64,000 nucleotides of DNA from positions 4,276,001 through 4,340,000 of the forward strand of contig NZ_CP017886.1 of NCBI RefSeq assembly GCF_001874645.1, read 5' to 3'. Made by a program: the position numbers and the translations under genes. Below the pieces are notes generated by a model. That model saw nothing but the letters and a program-made list of their open reading frames with translations. It was not told where the DNA came from and made no database searches. The stretch is from Pseudomonas frederiksbergensis. GTDB lineage: Bacteria > Pseudomonadota > Gammaproteobacteria > Pseudomonadales > Pseudomonadaceae. This document shows, in pieces, positions 53,614 to 61,545 of this stretch. Positions within the stretch are counted from its first letter, which is position 1, and each line of letters opens with the position of its first letter.

Positions 53614-54222
53614 TTACCGCTGATAGCAAGTCAGGAACATGTCCAGTGCTGACTCTATGACAGTGGTTTGCATCTCGGGCGACAACGGCGGCTGGTTCAG
53701 GGAGATCTGCGGCCAGAAGGCAAATGCCTTGATCATCCCCTGTAGTTGCTGGGCCGCGAAACCAGGGTCTACAGGCTTGAGGCGACCATCAACCTGTGCA
53801 GCGCGAATCCAGGTGGTCAGCCCCTCTTCACGTTCGCCAATTCGCGCCACCATGTCCTGGACCCGTTCAGGTGAATGGATGGTGGCAGCAATGGCCACCC
53901 GTGCCAGATCGAGGAAATTGTTGTCCCCCAGCAACTGCAATTTGCAGTGCAGCAACTGGCCCAACTGCTCGCGCAGCGGCAGGTCTGTGCGGTAGCAGTT
54001 GTCCTGTTGCGCGGTGACGTTGGTCCACAATCGTTGCAGGATTTCGGCGAACAGCTCTTCTTTACTGGGGAAGTGGTTGTACACCGTGCGCTTCGACACG
54101 CCCGCGGTGGCGGCAATCTTGTCCATGCTGGTGATGTCGAACCCGCTGGCACGGAATTCGGCAATCGCCGCCTGAACAATGGCTTCGCGTTTACGGTCGG
54201 TGAGGCGCTGTGGAGCTGTCAT
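53614..54222 (-). CDS. TetR-family transcriptional regulator
   Basis: 202 residues. N-terminal TetR helix-turn-helix (RKREAIVQAAIAEFRASGFD, ITSMDKIAATAGVSKRTVYN, HFPSKEELF), C-terminal ligand domain of the AefR/TetR_C type. Divergent from the metallo-hydrolase gene; a perfect 22-bp palindrome between them is its probable operator. Confidence 0.9.
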   Translation of the reverse strand: MTAPQRLTDRKREAIVQAAIAEFRASGFDITSMDKIAATAGVSKRTVYNHFPSKEELFAEILQRLWTNVTAQQDNCYRTDLPLREQLGQLLHCKLQLLGDNNFLDLARVAIAATIHSPERVQDMVARIGEREEGLTTWIRAAQVDGRLKPVDPGFAAQQLQGMIKAFAFWPQISLNQPPLSPEMQTTVIESALDMFLTCYQR

Positions 54223-54296
54223 AAATACGCTTCGGCAGAGAAAGGGAAGAATTACACTCGGCAGTTTACTTGCTCACGGCTTTGTTGCAATCTAGA

Positions 54297-54318
54297 AACT
54301 ACACTGCTCAGTGTAGTT
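54297..54318. promoter_or_regulatory. Palindromic TetR-type operator
   Basis: AACTACACTG (54297-54306), CT, CAGTGTAGTT (54309-54318): perfect 10-bp arms, 74 bp upstream of the TetR gene and 106 bp upstream of the metallo-hydrolase ATG. Confidence 0.75.
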
Positions 54319-54424
54319 GAACGGTTGAAAAATAGAGTTTGCGGCTGACGCGTGCGTGCATTGGCCATTTATCGTCCGAATAAGAAAAGCCGCACCTCGC
54401 CGGTTTTTCTGGAGTCACTCAAAC

Positions 54425-55471
54425 ATGGCCACTTTCTCTTCCCAGGCGGATAGCGTCACTGAACTGAAAACGTCCCGGCAGGAGCAGGGGCAATACCGCA
54501 ATCATGAGGCCGTACCGGGGCAAGGTTTTCGCAAGACCCTGCGAATTTTCTGGAACATGCTTTTCCACAAGCCGCGTAACACGCGACCGGTCGGTGTTAT
54601 TCCGCTTCAAGCGCTGACTCGCGAACAGCTTCTCAGTGCGCCCAACCACAGCGTGTTTCGCCTGGGCCATTCCACCGTGCTGCTGAAACTGCGCGACAAG
54701 TTCTGGCTGACCGATCCGGTTTTCGCTGAGCGCGCATCGCCGGTGCAATGGGCCGGCCCCAAACGTTTCCATCAACCACCGATCAGCCTGGAGGAGCTGC
54801 CACCGATCGAAGCGGTGATTCTGTCCCATGACCATTACGACCACCTCGATCATCAGTCGATCCTCAAACTGGCGGACAAAACCAAGCACTTTCTAGCGCC
54901 GCTGGGCGTGGGTGAGACGCTGATCAAATGGGGCGTCGATGCGAGCAAAGTGCGTCAACTGGATTGGTGGGAAGGCATTCAGGTCGACGGGATTCATTTC
55001 ATTGCCACGCCTTCGCAGCACTTTTCCGGTCGCGGACTGTTCGATGGCAACAGCACGCTCTGGGCCTCATGGGTGATGATTGATGGGGACAAGCGGATTT
55101 TCTTCAGTGGTGATACCGGCTACTTCGACGGCTTTAAAGTGATCGGCGAACAGTTCGGCCCCTTCGATCTGACACTGATGGAAACCGGCGCGTACAACGT
55201 CGACTGGCCGCACATTCACATGCAACCAGAAGAAACCCTGCAAGCCCACATCGACCTCAAGGGCCGTTGGCTGCTACCGATTCACAACGGCACCTTCGAC
55301 TTGTCGATGCACGCCTGGCATGAACCCTTCGACCGCATAGTGGCCTTGGCCTGGGAACGCAATGTTTCCATCAGCACGCCACAGATGGGCGAAGCGTTCA
55401 GTCTTGGCCAGCCGCAGCGCGGAGAGGCCTGGTGGTTGGAAGTTGAAAACCTGGTGTACCAGTATCAGTAG
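54425..55471 (+). CDS. Metallo-beta-lactamase-fold hydrolase (RomA/UlaG/NAPE-PLD-like)
   Basis: 348-residue binuclear metallohydrolase. Metal motif SHDHYDHLDH, later His in TPSQHFSGRGLF, Asp in FFSGDTGYFDGF and final His in LPIHNGTFDLS. The FRLGHSTVLLKL and WLTDPVFAERASPVQWAGP strands match outer-membrane-protein-RomA and NAPE-PLD-like members. No signal peptide. A phospholipid or lactone substrate is possible but not resolved. Start at 54425 follows CTGGAG. Likely repressed by the divergent TetR protein. Confidence 0.87.
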   Translation: MATFSSQADSVTELKTSRQEQGQYRNHEAVPGQGFRKTLRIFWNMLFHKPRNTRPVGVIPLQALTREQLLSAPNHSVFRLGHSTVLLKLRDKFWLTDPVFAERASPVQWAGPKRFHQPPISLEELPPIEAVILSHDHYDHLDHQSILKLADKTKHFLAPLGVGETLIKWGVDASKVRQLDWWEGIQVDGIHFIATPSQHFSGRGLFDGNSTLWASWVMIDGDKRIFFSGDTGYFDGFKVIGEQFGPFDLTLMETGAYNVDWPHIHMQPEETLQAHIDLKGRWLLPIHNGTFDLSMHAWHEPFDRIVALAWERNVSISTPQMGEAFSLGQPQRGEAWWLEVENLVYQYQ

Positions 55472-55618
55472 TGAGCCGGGTGATACGGCTACAGGTGTAG
55501 GTGACTATTCATACATCAACTAACGATGAGTGATGACGGACGTTCCCCGCGGTTTCTATAGGCTGAAAGGCGAGCGCATTGAGGTGCTCGCTATCAGTCA
55601 TAACAGGGATGTCTTCAC

Positions 55619-57139
55619 ATGGATGTAACGTTAAAGGGCTGCATCACGCGGCTTGCCAAGGTTGTCCTGCTGGCGATTGCAGGCGACGCCTACGCCGAAA
55701 CACAGGCACCAGAATCGAGATTGGAGTATTTCAGTGTCGATGAAATCAAAACGAAAATGGAGCGTAACCAACTCACTTCCGTAGCGCTTGTGCAGCACTT
55801 GCTACGACGCATAGAGGCTCTGGATAAGCAGGGACCGGTGATCAATGCGGTCATCGAACTCAATCCGGATGCTTTGGAAATGGCCAGGGCACTGGATCTG
55901 GAGCGTCAGAGGGGGAGAGTACGAGGGCCTTTGCACGGGATTCCGGTGTTGCTCAAAGACAACATTGACACGTCTGACCCGATGCAGACCAGCGCCGGGT
56001 CTTTGGCGATGGTGGGGCAACCCGCAGCACAAGATGCCTTCATCGTACAGCGGCTCCGGGCTGCCGGAGCTGTCATTCTGGGAAAAACCAATCTCAGTGA
56101 GTGGGCCAACTTCCGCGACCCAGACATTCCTAGCGGTTGGAGCAGCAGAGGTGGGCAGACAAAAAATCCGCACCTGTTGAGCGGGGACCCATGTGGTTCC
56201 AGTTCAGGTTCCGCAGCGGCTGCCGCCGCAGGTTTTGCCCCTTTGACAGTAGGAACGGAAACCGCTGGCTCGATTATCTGCCCTGCGTCCATGAATGGTG
56301 TGGTGGGTGTCAAGCCAACGGTGGGTCTGCTGAGCCGCAGCGGAATCATCCCGGTGACCCACAAACTCGATACGCCAGGGCCTATCACTCGCACTGTTCG
56401 CGACGCTGCGTTGTTGTTGAATGCCATGACGGGTAAGGATCCCGCCGACCCTGTCAGTAAACCACACGGCATCAATGGCCGTGACTACACGGCGCTGCTG
56501 CTTCCGAATGCATTGGTGGGACGACGTATAGGTTACCCGGCCAAGTTCGGAACCCGCAGCGAGGCGGTGCAGACCGACCCTCAGTTTTCCCAGGCTCTGG
56601 AAGTCATGCAGGCCGCAGGCGCGACATTGATTCCGGTAGACCTCCAGGACCCTCAATCGCAAGGGGTGGAAGAGGCACTGAGTATGGGGATTAAACGCGA
56701 TCTGCCGGTCTATCTTGCAACACGAAAGGGGCTTGCTATACGGAATCTGGACGACCTGCTGTGCTTCAATCAGAGGTCTCCTGGCTCCGAGGGGTATGGA
56801 CAACTGACGTTGAGCGAAGCGAGCAAGATTGCCTTTGACGAGCCCACCTATAACAAGCTTTGGCAGAAAATCCACAATGAAAACGGCGCCGCCATCGATC
56901 ATTTGCTGACAGCGTATCAACTGGATGCCCTGGTGTCGGATGTCGGTTCGCCTGCCATGAACGTCGTGCCGTTGGCGGGGTATCCCGGCATCATGCTGCC
57001 TTCCGGAATCGACGGTGACGGTATGCCCACCTCGGTTTTCTTCTATGGAGCACGCTGGAGTGAGGCCAATCTCCTGGCATTGGCATACGGTTATGAGCAA
57101 GTCTCCCAGGCGCGGCGAACTCCGGTGTTCAAGCCGTAA
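55619..57139 (+). CDS. Amidase signature enzyme, probably exported
   Basis: 506-residue amidase. Ser-cisSer-Lys triad: Lys in GIPVLLKDNIDTSDPMQTSA, cis-Ser in DPCGSSSGSAAAAAAGF and nucleophile Ser in GTETAGSIICPASMNGVVG. A cleavable signal peptide is plausible (KGCITRLAKVVLLAIAGDAY, cleavage near AYA-ET). Closest in style to peptide amidases that deamidate C-terminal peptide amides. Flanked by unrelated genes; no operon partner. Codon use here looks somewhat less GC-biased at third positions than that of its neighbours, a possible sign of transfer. Confidence 0.87.
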   Translation: MDVTLKGCITRLAKVVLLAIAGDAYAETQAPESRLEYFSVDEIKTKMERNQLTSVALVQHLLRRIEALDKQGPVINAVIELNPDALEMARALDLERQRGRVRGPLHGIPVLLKDNIDTSDPMQTSAGSLAMVGQPAAQDAFIVQRLRAAGAVILGKTNLSEWANFRDPDIPSGWSSRGGQTKNPHLLSGDPCGSSSGSAAAAAAGFAPLTVGTETAGSIICPASMNGVVGVKPTVGLLSRSGIIPVTHKLDTPGPITRTVRDAALLLNAMTGKDPADPVSKPHGINGRDYTALLLPNALVGRRIGYPAKFGTRSEAVQTDPQFSQALEVMQAAGATLIPVDLQDPQSQGVEEALSMGIKRDLPVYLATRKGLAIRNLDDLLCFNQRSPGSEGYGQLTLSEASKIAFDEPTYNKLWQKIHNENGAAIDHLLTAYQLDALVSDVGSPAMNVVPLAGYPGIMLPSGIDGDGMPTSVFFYGARWSEANLLALAYGYEQVSQARRTPVFKP

Positions 57140-57234
57140 TAATGGATCTGTGAGAATCTGTGGGCCGTGGCTCGCAGGCTTTCACACACTCCAGCGCCAT
57201 GAGCCGTTAGTGGGGTAGGTTCTGCACGTCTGCC

Positions 57235-57537
57235 TCACTCAATCATCGCGTAATCCGCTCGCCCCACCGGGTCAGGTGTAGAGCCTCTAACGCTCATGCC
57301 CCTGCCCGGTGCAAAGCCTGGAAAGAACACCAGACCTTCGGCTTCAAGCCGATAGGCGAGGGCCAGGCGGGTGACGTCTAGCACTTCACTGCCCGCCTCA
57401 AACCGTCGAATAGCTTCAACGGTAACCCCGGACTCCCTGGAAAACGCCTCCAGCGACCAGCCCAGCATTGCACGGGCTTGTGCGCTGTGTGCGGGGGTGA
57501 ATTGGAAAAGGGCGATACGTTCCAGGGTGATTTTCAT
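57235..57537 (-). CDS. XRE-type helix-turn-helix regulator
   Basis: 100 residues. HTH segment QARAMLGWSLEAFSRESGVT, VEAIRRFEAGSEVLDVTRLA, then LAYRLEAEGLVFFPGFAPGR, the common pattern of short transcriptional regulators that read a position-weighted half-site. Start at 57537 (MKITLERI) is chosen. A weak inverted ACTGT/ACAGT pair lies 50-70 bp upstream (57590-57607). Target genes unknown. Confidence 0.8.
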   Translation of the reverse strand: MKITLERIALFQFTPAHSAQARAMLGWSLEAFSRESGVTVEAIRRFEAGSEVLDVTRLALAYRLEAEGLVFFPGFAPGRGMSVRGSTPDPVGRADYAMIE

Positions 57538-57640
57538 CGCAAGAGAGGCCATGGTTTTCTCCGGGTTCGAGATGGATTACTCAACGTGTACTGTGTTTTT
57601 GTACAGTTGTTTTGAGCCCGGATCAAACTCAATTTTTTGA

Positions 57641-58417
57641 TTAATGTTTTTTCGGTTCTTCAAGGTAGGCGGTGGGTGCTTGCCCTAGCACCCGACGAAA
57701 CATCGTCGAAAACGCCGCTGGGCTTTCGTAGCCGAAGTCCAGGGCAATCCGTGTCACTGGCTCATCTGCGGCGAGCCGCGCCAAAGCCAGCACGACGCAG
57801 GCGCGTTGCCGCCATTGGCTAAAACTCAACAGGGTCTGCTGACGAAACAACCGGTTGAAGGTGCGAAGGCTGATGTGCAACTGATCCGCCCAGTGTTGAG
57901 GTGACTGATGGGCATCGGGCTGCTGGAGGAAGGTCTGGCAGAGTGCGAGCAGGCGATTATCCGCAGGCAGCGGAATGTGCAGAGGCAGATGGGCACTGCG
58001 TGCCAGTTCATGCAACAACAAACTGATCAACACACCGTCGCGTTCCGTTTCAGCGTATTCAAGCGGCAGCTCCACCGCTTCCATCAGCAGTTGACGCACC
58101 AGCGGTGAAACCCCGATCACCTGGCAATTGCTGCCGAAAGCGTTCATCGCTGTGGGTTCGATGTAGAGGCTGCGGGTGCTGACCCCGAGCATCAACACTT
58201 CATGTGGCACGCCCGCTGGAATCCACACCGCTCGCTGCGGTGGCACCACCCAATTGCCGTCGTCGGTGCTGACCTGCATCACGCCCGTGGCGCCATACAA
58301 CAGCTGAGACCGACGATGACTATGACGCGGCAGCAAATGCCCGTGAGGGTAATCCGTTCCAATCGCCACCACGGCGCGTGGTGTGTGGTCGAGCAAATCA
58401 ATCGACGTGTTGCGCAT
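57641..58417 (-). CDS. AraC-family transcriptional regulator
   Basis: 258 residues. N-terminal cupin sensor (HLLPRHSHRRSQLLYGATGV, WVVPPQRAVWIPAGVPHEVL) and C-terminal double HTH (HWADQLHISLRTFNRLFRQQ and VTRIALDFGYESPAAFSTMF RRVLG split over the second motif). Divergent from the TauE/SafE gene with 114 bp between, the probable target. The cupin His residues suggest a small hydrophilic effector or metal. Confidence 0.89.
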   Translation of the reverse strand: MRNTSIDLLDHTPRAVVAIGTDYPHGHLLPRHSHRRSQLLYGATGVMQVSTDDGNWVVPPQRAVWIPAGVPHEVLMLGVSTRSLYIEPTAMNAFGSNCQVIGVSPLVRQLLMEAVELPLEYAETERDGVLISLLLHELARSAHLPLHIPLPADNRLLALCQTFLQQPDAHQSPQHWADQLHISLRTFNRLFRQQTLLSFSQWRQRACVVLALARLAADEPVTRIALDFGYESPAAFSTMFRRVLGQAPTAYLEEPKKH

Positions 58418-58531
58418 AGAGCAAGCATCCAGCAGTTGGCGTAAACGCAAACATTATTGGCTGACTTGCTGAAGCAGGCCAAGCACCGTCCTTCTATCGT
58501 CGAGACCCACTCAACCGATGGACGATGCTCA

Positions 58532-59347
58532 ATGTTTTATCTTCTGCTGGCGCTTTTTGGCTGCATGACCGGCGTCACCGCCGTGCTGTTCGGATTTGGT
58601 GGTGGATTCGTCGTGGTGCCTTTGCTGTATCAGATGTTGATGTTCAGCCATGGCGCTGACGACCCGATCAGCCAATCGGCCATGCATGTAGCGGTCGCCA
58701 CGTCGACCAGCGTGATGATCGTCAATGCCTCGGTCGCCACCGGCAAACATCGCCGCGCAGGTAATCTCATTCGGCATTACCTGTGGCCACTTGGCGGGTT
58801 CATCGGGCTGGGCGCCATCTTGGGTGCAATCGCGGCGATGTGGATGGAGGGCGAAGTGATCCGCTATGCATTCATCGCTTATTTGGGCATCACAATTGTG
58901 GATTGCCTGCTACGACGCGGTTTTCTCACAGCACCCGCCGGAATTACCCCACGGCGATTGGGGAGGGCGGAAGTCTCCGGTGGTGGCGTGAGTATTGGCG
59001 CGATTGCGACTTTTCTCGGCGTCGGCGGCAGCGTCATGACCGTACCGTTGTTGCGACGTTGTGGTCTGAGCATGTCTCAGGCGACGTCCATGGCCAACCC
59101 GTTGAGCCTGCCAGTAGCGTTGGCCGGAACATTGACCTACATGGCCATGGCCGGATTCACACCGTTCGATCTGGGACCCTGGTTTATCGGCTACGTCGAC
59201 CTGCTGGCTTTCGCACTATTGACCCTGGGTTCGATGCTCGGAATTCGCCTGGCAACGCCCTGGATCGGACGCATACCGGATCGGGTGCATGCGCAGGTTT
59301 ACGTCGGTCTGTTGATTCTGGTGATGCTCGGCATGTGCTTGAGTTGA
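58532..59347 (+). CDS. TauE/SafE family sulfite/organoanion exporter
   Basis: Polytopic membrane protein of 271 residues, about eight helices. Family pattern: FGFGGGFVVVPLLYQMLMFS, HVAVATSTSVMIVNASVATG, then the second half-repeat IGAIATFLGVGGSVMTVPLL with ATSMANPLSLPVALAGTL. Members export sulfite, sulfoacetate or taurine-derived anions. Start at 58532 (MFYLLLALFG). Divergent from the AraC regulator. Confidence 0.88.
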   Translation: MFYLLLALFGCMTGVTAVLFGFGGGFVVVPLLYQMLMFSHGADDPISQSAMHVAVATSTSVMIVNASVATGKHRRAGNLIRHYLWPLGGFIGLGAILGAIAAMWMEGEVIRYAFIAYLGITIVDCLLRRGFLTAPAGITPRRLGRAEVSGGGVSIGAIATFLGVGGSVMTVPLLRRCGLSMSQATSMANPLSLPVALAGTLTYMAMAGFTPFDLGPWFIGYVDLLAFALLTLGSMLGIRLATPWIGRIPDRVHAQVYVGLLILVMLGMCLS

Positions 59348-59357
59348 ACGCGGCTTA

Positions 59358-60314
59358 TCAACCCTCCAACCCCGGCACCTCTCGAATAATGAAGTGATCC
59401 AGATTCTCGATATCACCACTGAATACCCCGAACGTCTGCTCGGGGTTTTTCTTGCTCGGCACGTGTTTCAGCTCAGGCGTCACGCCATAGAAGAAGCAAT
59501 AAAGCTCTCGCTCGCTGCCGATGGCGCTTTTGATTTCCTCCAGGAAGGCTTTGCGCTTGCGGTAGTTCTCGATCAGGTTTTTGCTCAGGTAGACGTTCAC
59601 CGAGTAGGGCTTTTTGTCGAACCAGACCTTTTTCTCGAAGTCGATGCGGAAACTGGTGTTGTAGTCCTTGATGGCTTTGATCTTGCCCCAGTAAATCAGC
59701 CCCTTGTTGTCCTGCAGGTATTCGATCTTCTTGAAGAACGAACCGTAAGACGCCGTGTGCTCGCCAATCTTCAGCGGCATGCGTTTGAGCAGGTCCTTGT
59801 CATCGAAATTCGACACGAAGCACTCCACCGGGTGAGCGAAGACGCTCGTCTTGTCCGGGGCCGTGTCGCGGGTCGGATGCTCAGTAGTGCTGGTCGTGGC
59901 AGAAGGTTTCGGCTGATTCCGAGGCGCATCGACATCCGGCATTGGGGTGGACGGCTTGCGCACATACTGACGTCGGGTCAGCAGCAACTCCGATGGAAAG
60001 TGCTCCTCCGGCCCGTCGTCCGTTTCTGCACCTTCTGATGCCGGCGTTCTGAGGCTGACATAAGCGCAGCCTTCGATATGCCGGGTGCCGGGCAGGTTCT
60101 TGAAGTGTGGCGTCCGGATGTAATTGACGTTTTTCGCGTTAAACGTCCCCAGCCCATTCGCCGCATCGAACGCCGTACGACAGTTATCGTTGGGGCACTG
60201 AAAGCGCTCCTTGGCCGAGTCGAAGTCCACCGTCTCGTCGAAGTTCAGATCGCGCACGTCATAGATCGACAGCTTGTCGTCGAGGCTGATGCAGTAGGCG
60301 GTATTGAATTTCAT
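59358..60314 (-). CDS. Hypothetical protein with zinc-ribbon-like N-terminus (CoiA-nuclease-like look)
   Basis: 318 residues, not recognised with certainty. Part 1 (residues 1-90) has strand-rich MKFNTAYCISLDDKLSIYDV, then CPNDNC, a TPHFKN histidine and RHIEGCAY, a C-x4-C...H...C layout like the zinc site ahead of CoiA-type nuclease domains. Part 2 (about 90-160) is a Pro/Thr/Ser/Asp-rich linker. Part 3 (160-318) is alpha/beta with aromatic and basic residues (SFFKKIEYLQDNKGLIYWGK, NLIENYRKRKAFLEEI). No signal or membrane segment. Divergent from the membrane protein/phosphoesterase operon. Function unknown. Confidence 0.7.
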   Translation of the reverse strand: MKFNTAYCISLDDKLSIYDVRDLNFDETVDFDSAKERFQCPNDNCRTAFDAANGLGTFNAKNVNYIRTPHFKNLPGTRHIEGCAYVSLRTPASEGAETDDGPEEHFPSELLLTRRQYVRKPSTPMPDVDAPRNQPKPSATTSTTEHPTRDTAPDKTSVFAHPVECFVSNFDDKDLLKRMPLKIGEHTASYGSFFKKIEYLQDNKGLIYWGKIKAIKDYNTSFRIDFEKKVWFDKKPYSVNVYLSKNLIENYRKRKAFLEEIKSAIGSERELYCFFYGVTPELKHVPSKKNPEQTFGVFSGDIENLDHFIIREVPGLEG

Positions 60315-60528
60315 GCGCGCTCGGGTCCTTGAGAGGTAGGTGGCGTATTAATAGCGGGTGGCGCGTGATGGCGCACCTGTTGATTCACGTTCGTCGCATC
60401 AACGTCCTCCGCCATTGGACAAGACCCCATAGCCTGACTAGCGTTGTGAGATGGGTCGCCTTGCTCCTTTCCTCTTCCTGAGGTCATGTTCCGAGCTGAC
60501 TGTCTGCCGCATCTACAAGGAGGTAAGG

Positions 60529-61506
60529 ATGTTTGGGTCGGTCGTTCTGGACGCGATTCTCGGGATGTTGGCGCTGTTCACGCTGCTGGGCATTTTCGTC
60601 ACCGCCCTGACTGAAATCATTCAATCATTCTTCCAGAAGGTCCGGGCGAAGTACCTTTATGACGCCCTGAAACTGTTGTTCACCGGCAAATTGAAGGGGC
60701 TGAACGACAGCGACATGGCGTTCTTCCAACAGGTGCTCGATCACCCGGTGATCCAGTCCATGGCGCCACCGGGCAATCGCCCCAGTTACCTGGCCCCGGC
60801 GATGCTGGCGCAGGTGGTGATCACTCTGCTACTGCACAAAGACGACACCACGACCCTCGATATTCCCCTCGACGAACTCAAAGCGGCCCTGACCAAAGGC
60901 ATTGCGCAGGTTCCCTCCGAACACTTGCGACGCGCGCTGTCGACATTGCTTGCGGCGGCCCAGGCCAAAGTCACCACGACTCAGGAGCTGTTGTGTTCGT
61001 TCAAGACCCGGCTGGAGCACTGGATCAATGCGGTCATGGACCGCGCCGAAGGCTGGATGCGGCGTAATGCCAAAATCGTCTCGCTGGTCTGTTCGCTGGT
61101 GATTTGCCTGGTACTCAACGTCAACGCGTTCGACCTCATGCAAGGCCTGGTGCGCAATGACACCTTGCGCGCGGCGGGCATGCAGATGGCCAACAATCTG
61201 GTGACCAACAACGCGTCCGCAACGTTCGATCAAGTCTGTGCGAGCCGGGACGACAAGGCCCAGTGCCAGTTCGATTCGGCATTGAGCAGTTTGCAGGCGC
61301 TGCCTCAGGGCGCTATCGGCTGGAATAACCCGCCGGCGTTTTTACACCACGATCAGAAAAACAAAGCCGCCTGGTTCGGCTACTGGTTGTTTGGGGTCAT
61401 CACGGCGGCGCTGGCTGCCTCGTTGGGCGGCGACTTCTGGTTCAAGCTGTTGAGCCAGATGATTCGCCTGACGGGCAGCAAAACTATCCAGCCCCCCAAG
61501 ACCTGA
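60529..61506 (+). CDS. Hypothetical three-helix membrane protein
   Basis: 325 residues, preceded by a strong AAGGAGG. Three hydrophobic segments: about residues 5-30 (VVLDAILGMLALFTLLGIFV), 186-206 (IVSLVCSLVICLVLNVNAFD) and 286-306 (FGYWLFGVITAALAASLGGD). The region between helices 1 and 2 is helical and charged; between 2 and 3 are two Cys (VCASRDDKAQCQF) that could form a disulfide in the periplasm. No family recognised. 39 bp before the phosphoesterase fusion gene on the same strand; probably one operon. Confidence 0.75.
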   Translation: MFGSVVLDAILGMLALFTLLGIFVTALTEIIQSFFQKVRAKYLYDALKLLFTGKLKGLNDSDMAFFQQVLDHPVIQSMAPPGNRPSYLAPAMLAQVVITLLLHKDDTTTLDIPLDELKAALTKGIAQVPSEHLRRALSTLLAAAQAKVTTTQELLCSFKTRLEHWINAVMDRAEGWMRRNAKIVSLVCSLVICLVLNVNAFDLMQGLVRNDTLRAAGMQMANNLVTNNASATFDQVCASRDDKAQCQFDSALSSLQALPQGAIGWNNPPAFLHHDQKNKAAWFGYWLFGVITAALAASLGGDFWFKLLSQMIRLTGSKTIQPPKT

Positions 61507-61545
61507 GCGCTGCGAAATCAGGGAATTCACTTCAGGGAGCGCAGC

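Noticed and set aside
57590..57607. ACTGT/ACAGT inverted pair as operator of the XRE gene
   Set aside because: Only five paired bases with an 8-nt spacer; too short to support as a feature.
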